DNA of 16,842 nucleotides from contig DAOVSY010000018.1 in assembly GCA_030633365.1 (NCBI GenBank), positions 1-16,842 of the forward strand, in the 5' to 3' direction. Origin of the DNA: Spirochaetaceae bacterium. GTDB taxonomy: Bacteria > Spirochaetota > Spirochaetia > B11-G9. Position 1 is the stretch's first letter; each line of letters begins with the position of its first letter. Under the pieces are notes generated by a model. That model did no database searches, had not been told where the DNA came from, and worked only from the letters and a program-made list of their open reading frames with translations. The translations under genes and the position numbers were made by a program. This document shows positions 14,367 through 16,842 of the stretch, one piece after another.

Positions 14367-16154
14367 TCATTCCTTACTCACAAAATCGGTAATAGAGGTT
14401 ATAAATTTCTCACCATAAGTTTCCAGTTTCACCTGACCAACACCATTTACTTCAAGAAAAGAACTATTTGATTGAGGAAGCCTTACACACATTTCACGAA
14501 GGGATTTATTGGAAAAAATCATATATGGAGGAAGCCCTTTCTCACGGGCAATTCTCTGTCGCAGTTTTTTAAGAATATCAAACAAAGCTTCATCACCTGC
14601 TTCATATTCAATCTCAATTTTCGATTTCTTTGTCTTCTGCCTCTTAGCGACAGATAATATTTCTTTACCATACAGAATTCGTTTTCCTTTCTCTGTAATT
14701 CGAAGAACACTATACTGTTCCTCATCCCTGAAAATACACTCCTGTCCCAAAAGCTCATCAACTATTCCATGCCAGTGGTTTTTGCTTTCATCTTTACCTG
14801 TACCATAAGTAGGTAATTTGTTATGCCCATATTCTCTTATCCTTGCAGTATCCGCACCCCTTATTATATCAATAATATATGTTGTACCAAATCTCTCGTT
14901 TACCCTCTTTATTGCTGATAAAACTTTTTGTGCATCAACAGTCCCATCTATAAGCTCAATTTCATCATTACAGGAATCGCACATACCACAGTCACCTGGA
15001 TATTCTTCATTAAAGTATGAGAGAAGCTGTTTTCGTCTGCAAACACTAGTCTCCGCATAGGAGATCATTCTGGACAAATTCTTTCTGGCTCTAAACTGCT
15101 CTTTTTCATCCTTGATATTTCTAATATGATACAGTATTTTTCCTGTATCCCCTCTACTGTAAAGCAATAAACAATGTGAAAGCTCACCATCTCTACCTGC
15201 ACGCCCGGTTTCCTGGTAATAACTCTCGATACTCTTTGGAAGATCTCCATGTATAACAAATCTAACATTGGATTTATCAATACCCATTCCAAAAGCAATT
15301 GTTGCAACAATAATATCTACTTCATCTCTCTTAAACAGATTCTGATTTTTCTTTCTTTCAATGTCAGAAAGCCCGGCATGATAGGGCAAAGAAGAAATTC
15401 CATGTTGCTTTAGATATTTAGATGTACTTTCAACATCTTTTCTGGTTGTACGGTAGATAATTCCCGACTGTCCGGAATGTTCACGTGAAAACTCAAGTAT
15501 CTGACTATTAGCATTAGATTTACGTGTAATACGGTAATACAATTCTTCTCTAATAAATGAAGCTCTAATTATTAATGGTGAATTTAATTTTAAATGAGTA
15601 ATTATATCTTTCTGTACTTTTTTTGTTGCTGTAGCTGTAAAAGCAGAAATAACTATATCCGGAAAATATTCTCTAAGATGTGATAAAGATAGATAGTCCG
15701 GGCGAAAATCATGCCCCCATTCAGAAACACAATGAGCTTCATCAACTGAAATATGACTAATATGTATATCCTTCAATCTGCTGACAAAACCTTCTACTGC
15801 AAATCGTTCAGGAGCAATATAAAGAAGTTTTAATTTCTCCTTTTTGATCAATGAAAAAATATTATCAGCTTCTTTATAAGAAAGAGAACTATTAATAAAT
15901 CCGGCTGCAATACCATTTTCTTTTGCAGCATCAACCTGATCTTTCATTAGTGCAATAAGTGGACTGATTACAATTGTAAGACCTGGAAGAAGAATAGCTG
16001 GTAATTGATAGCAGAGAGATTTCCCTCCACCTGTCGGCATAGCAGCAAATACATCCCGTCCATTAAGAATGGATGTTATTATCTCTTCCTGGTTGGGTTT
16101 AAATGAAGAATATCCAAATGTTATTTGAAGAGTATCCATAATTTTATTATTCAT
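14367..16154 (-). CDS. recQ: ATP-dependent DNA helicase RecQ
   Basis: This 3'-to-5' DNA helicase acts in recombination and fork repair. Numbering from the ATG at 16154 gives 595 residues, the usual RecQ length. Helicase motifs are present in order: FKPNQEEII (18-26), Walker A TGGGKS (41-46), SPLIALMKDQV (64-74), DEAH (138-141), aromatic-rich loop CVSEWGHDFRPDY (142-154), AFTATAT (171-177), and motif VI QETGRAGRDG (314-323). The RQC zinc site uses C372, C389, C392 and C395. A winged-helix region and a C-terminal HRDC domain (about 517-595) complete it. The ATG at 16154 overlaps the stop of the preceding RecQ-type gene by eight bases and has only a weak GAG ribosome site, pointing to translational coupling. 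An alternative ATG at 16139 would remove only five residues. Confidence 0.95.
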   Translation of the reverse strand: MNNKIMDTLQITFGYSSFKPNQEEIITSILNGRDVFAAMPTGGGKSLCYQLPAILLPGLTIVISPLIALMKDQVDAAKENGIAAGFINSSLSYKEADNIFSLIKKEKLKLLYIAPERFAVEGFVSRLKDIHISHISVDEAHCVSEWGHDFRPDYLSLSHLREYFPDIVISAFTATATKKVQKDIITHLKLNSPLIIRASFIREELYYRITRKSNANSQILEFSREHSGQSGIIYRTTRKDVESTSKYLKQHGISSLPYHAGLSDIERKKNQNLFKRDEVDIIVATIAFGMGIDKSNVRFVIHGDLPKSIESYYQETGRAGRDGELSHCLLLYSRGDTGKILYHIRNIKDEKEQFRARKNLSRMISYAETSVCRRKQLLSYFNEEYPGDCGMCDSCNDEIELIDGTVDAQKVLSAIKRVNERFGTTYIIDIIRGADTARIREYGHNKLPTYGTGKDESKNHWHGIVDELLGQECIFRDEEQYSVLRITEKGKRILYGKEILSVAKRQKTKKSKIEIEYEAGDEALFDILKKLRQRIAREKGLPPYMIFSNKSLREMCVRLPQSNSSFLEVNGVGQVKLETYGEKFITSITDFVSKE

Positions 16155-16842
16155 TTTTCTCAATCCAATTTTGTACATCCATAAAAGGGTATTGTTCAAA
16201 AACACTAAAGGATGATAATTTTTTTACTTTCAGTTTGGAAAAAAGAGGTGTTCTGATACCACAAAGAAATTTTGTTATATTTAGCAGAGAATAATCATCT
16301 CCAATGATTTTTTTAAATTCACTGGTAATTTTATTAAAATCAAAGCCAGTAATTGATGTTAATTTTGCAGCATTTTCCATTACTGCTTTTCCGGATTTAC
16401 AAAAAGAACAATGACCGCAGTTTTCTTTTTCCAGATATTCACCAAAATACTCAGATAGCCTTTTTGAAATACATGAATCACTTTCAAAAAAAGTAATAAT
16501 TTCATGGATTTTTCTAATACCCTGTTTTTCTCTAAGTTTAAATAAGTCAAATATTTTATCTGTAACATTTTTGATATCAAAGGCCTGGGTTACTATATGA
16601 TATACTTCTATTGCCTGTTTTGACTGCAGCTCAATCCAACCTTGCCCATCAAAATATTCAAGGGCTGTTATTATTCGCTTCCTGTCAGTGTTATACCTGG
16701 ATTGTATATCCAGGATATCCACATAGGTCCAGGTCTTTTTTGTACTGCAATTATCTAAAATAGTTTTAACAAAGTTTTCTCTTTCTCCTTCAAAGTTTTT
16801 AATTATTTCCATTGAACTTATATTATATTTAAATGAGTATTC
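16147..16842 (-). CDS. C-terminal part of a second RecQ-family helicase (cut by the window edge)
   Basis: The reading frame stays open to the last base of the window, so the ATG at 16812 is almost certainly internal and this is a partial gene of 231 visible residues. FEGERENFVKTIL, KKTWTYVDILDIQSRYNTDRKRIITALEYFDGQGWIEL (winged-helix type) and KIHEIITFFESDSCISKRLSEYFGEYLEKENCGHCSFC (a four-cysteine zinc site) match the C-terminal region of the RecQ paralogue type with a CGHCSFC ending. The helicase core must lie beyond the window. No HRDC domain follows. It overlaps recQ by eight bases (ATGAATAA), so the two helicases are co-translated. It could instead be a free-standing RQC-like fragment if a stop lies just beyond the edge. 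Confidence 0.8.
   Translation of the reverse strand, partial: EYSFKYNISSMEIIKNFEGERENFVKTILDNCSTKKTWTYVDILDIQSRYNTDRKRIITALEYFDGQGWIELQSKQAIEVYHIVTQAFDIKNVTDKIFDLFKLREKQGIRKIHEIITFFESDSCISKRLSEYFGEYLEKENCGHCSFCKSGKAVMENAAKLTSITGFDFNKITSEFKKIIGDDYSLLNITKFLCGIRTPLFSKLKVKKLSSFSVFEQYPFMDVQNWIEKNE

Noticed and set aside
16147..16812. Complete 221-residue protein starting at ATG 16812
   Set aside because: The frame continues open for ten more codons to the window edge and the protein is clearly the tail of a RecQ-type helicase, so this ATG is internal.
14367..16842. A single helicase gene broken by a frameshift into two frames
   Set aside because: The downstream RecQ has a complete helicase core, its own zinc site and HRDC domain. 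The upstream frame has a separate zinc site and winged helix, so these are two genes.

Overview
The window is A+T-rich DNA from a Gram-negative-type bacterium, most likely a spirochaete. That assignment is inferred from the low-GC codon use, a type III glutamine synthetase, many exported proteins including a probable outer-membrane barrel, and a nucleotidase whose mature N-terminus is predicted to begin GGQKEAE, a style common in spirochaete exported proteins. I see no rRNA, tRNA, CRISPR array, transposase or phage gene.

Plus strand, left part (1-3715). glnN (type III glutamine synthetase) sits behind a near-perfect sigma-54 promoter, so nitrogen control is likely. It is flanked on both sides by GC-richer intergenic DNA built from short palindromic repeats with a shared GGCATGCC core and other repeat-like modules. 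Next come a cysteine-rich protein resembling the Zn/[2Fe-2S] domain of the copper chaperone CopZ, and an unrecognised 190-aa protein with an internal duplication.

Middle (3723-8160). A minus-strand gene encodes a thioredoxin-fold domain fused to a CcdA/DsbD-type electron-transfer membrane domain. It diverges from three plus-strand genes for exported proteins: a FecR-domain protein, a probable beta-barrel, and a large protein ending in an NADase-type glycan-binding (discoidin-like) domain. The trio looks like a cell-envelope set.

Minus strand, 12275 down to 8198. Three SPFH (prohibitin/HflK/HflC) genes lie in a row, joined by two 4-base ATGA stop/start overlaps. The first is unusual: a six-helix cation diffusion facilitator (CDF) metal transporter whose cytoplasmic domain is replaced by a transmembrane helix and an HflK-type SPFH domain. 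HflC and a second HflK-like protein follow, then a small PGPGW-family membrane protein. This transporter-prohibitin cluster is the best candidate here for an undescribed system.

Minus strand, 16842 down to 12336. A periplasmic 5'-nucleotidase/UshA-family enzyme has its own promoter, a structured leader and a terminator. Upstream of it is a complete RecQ helicase, preceded by the C-terminal part of a second RecQ-type helicase that runs off the window edge. The two RecQ genes overlap by 8 bases.
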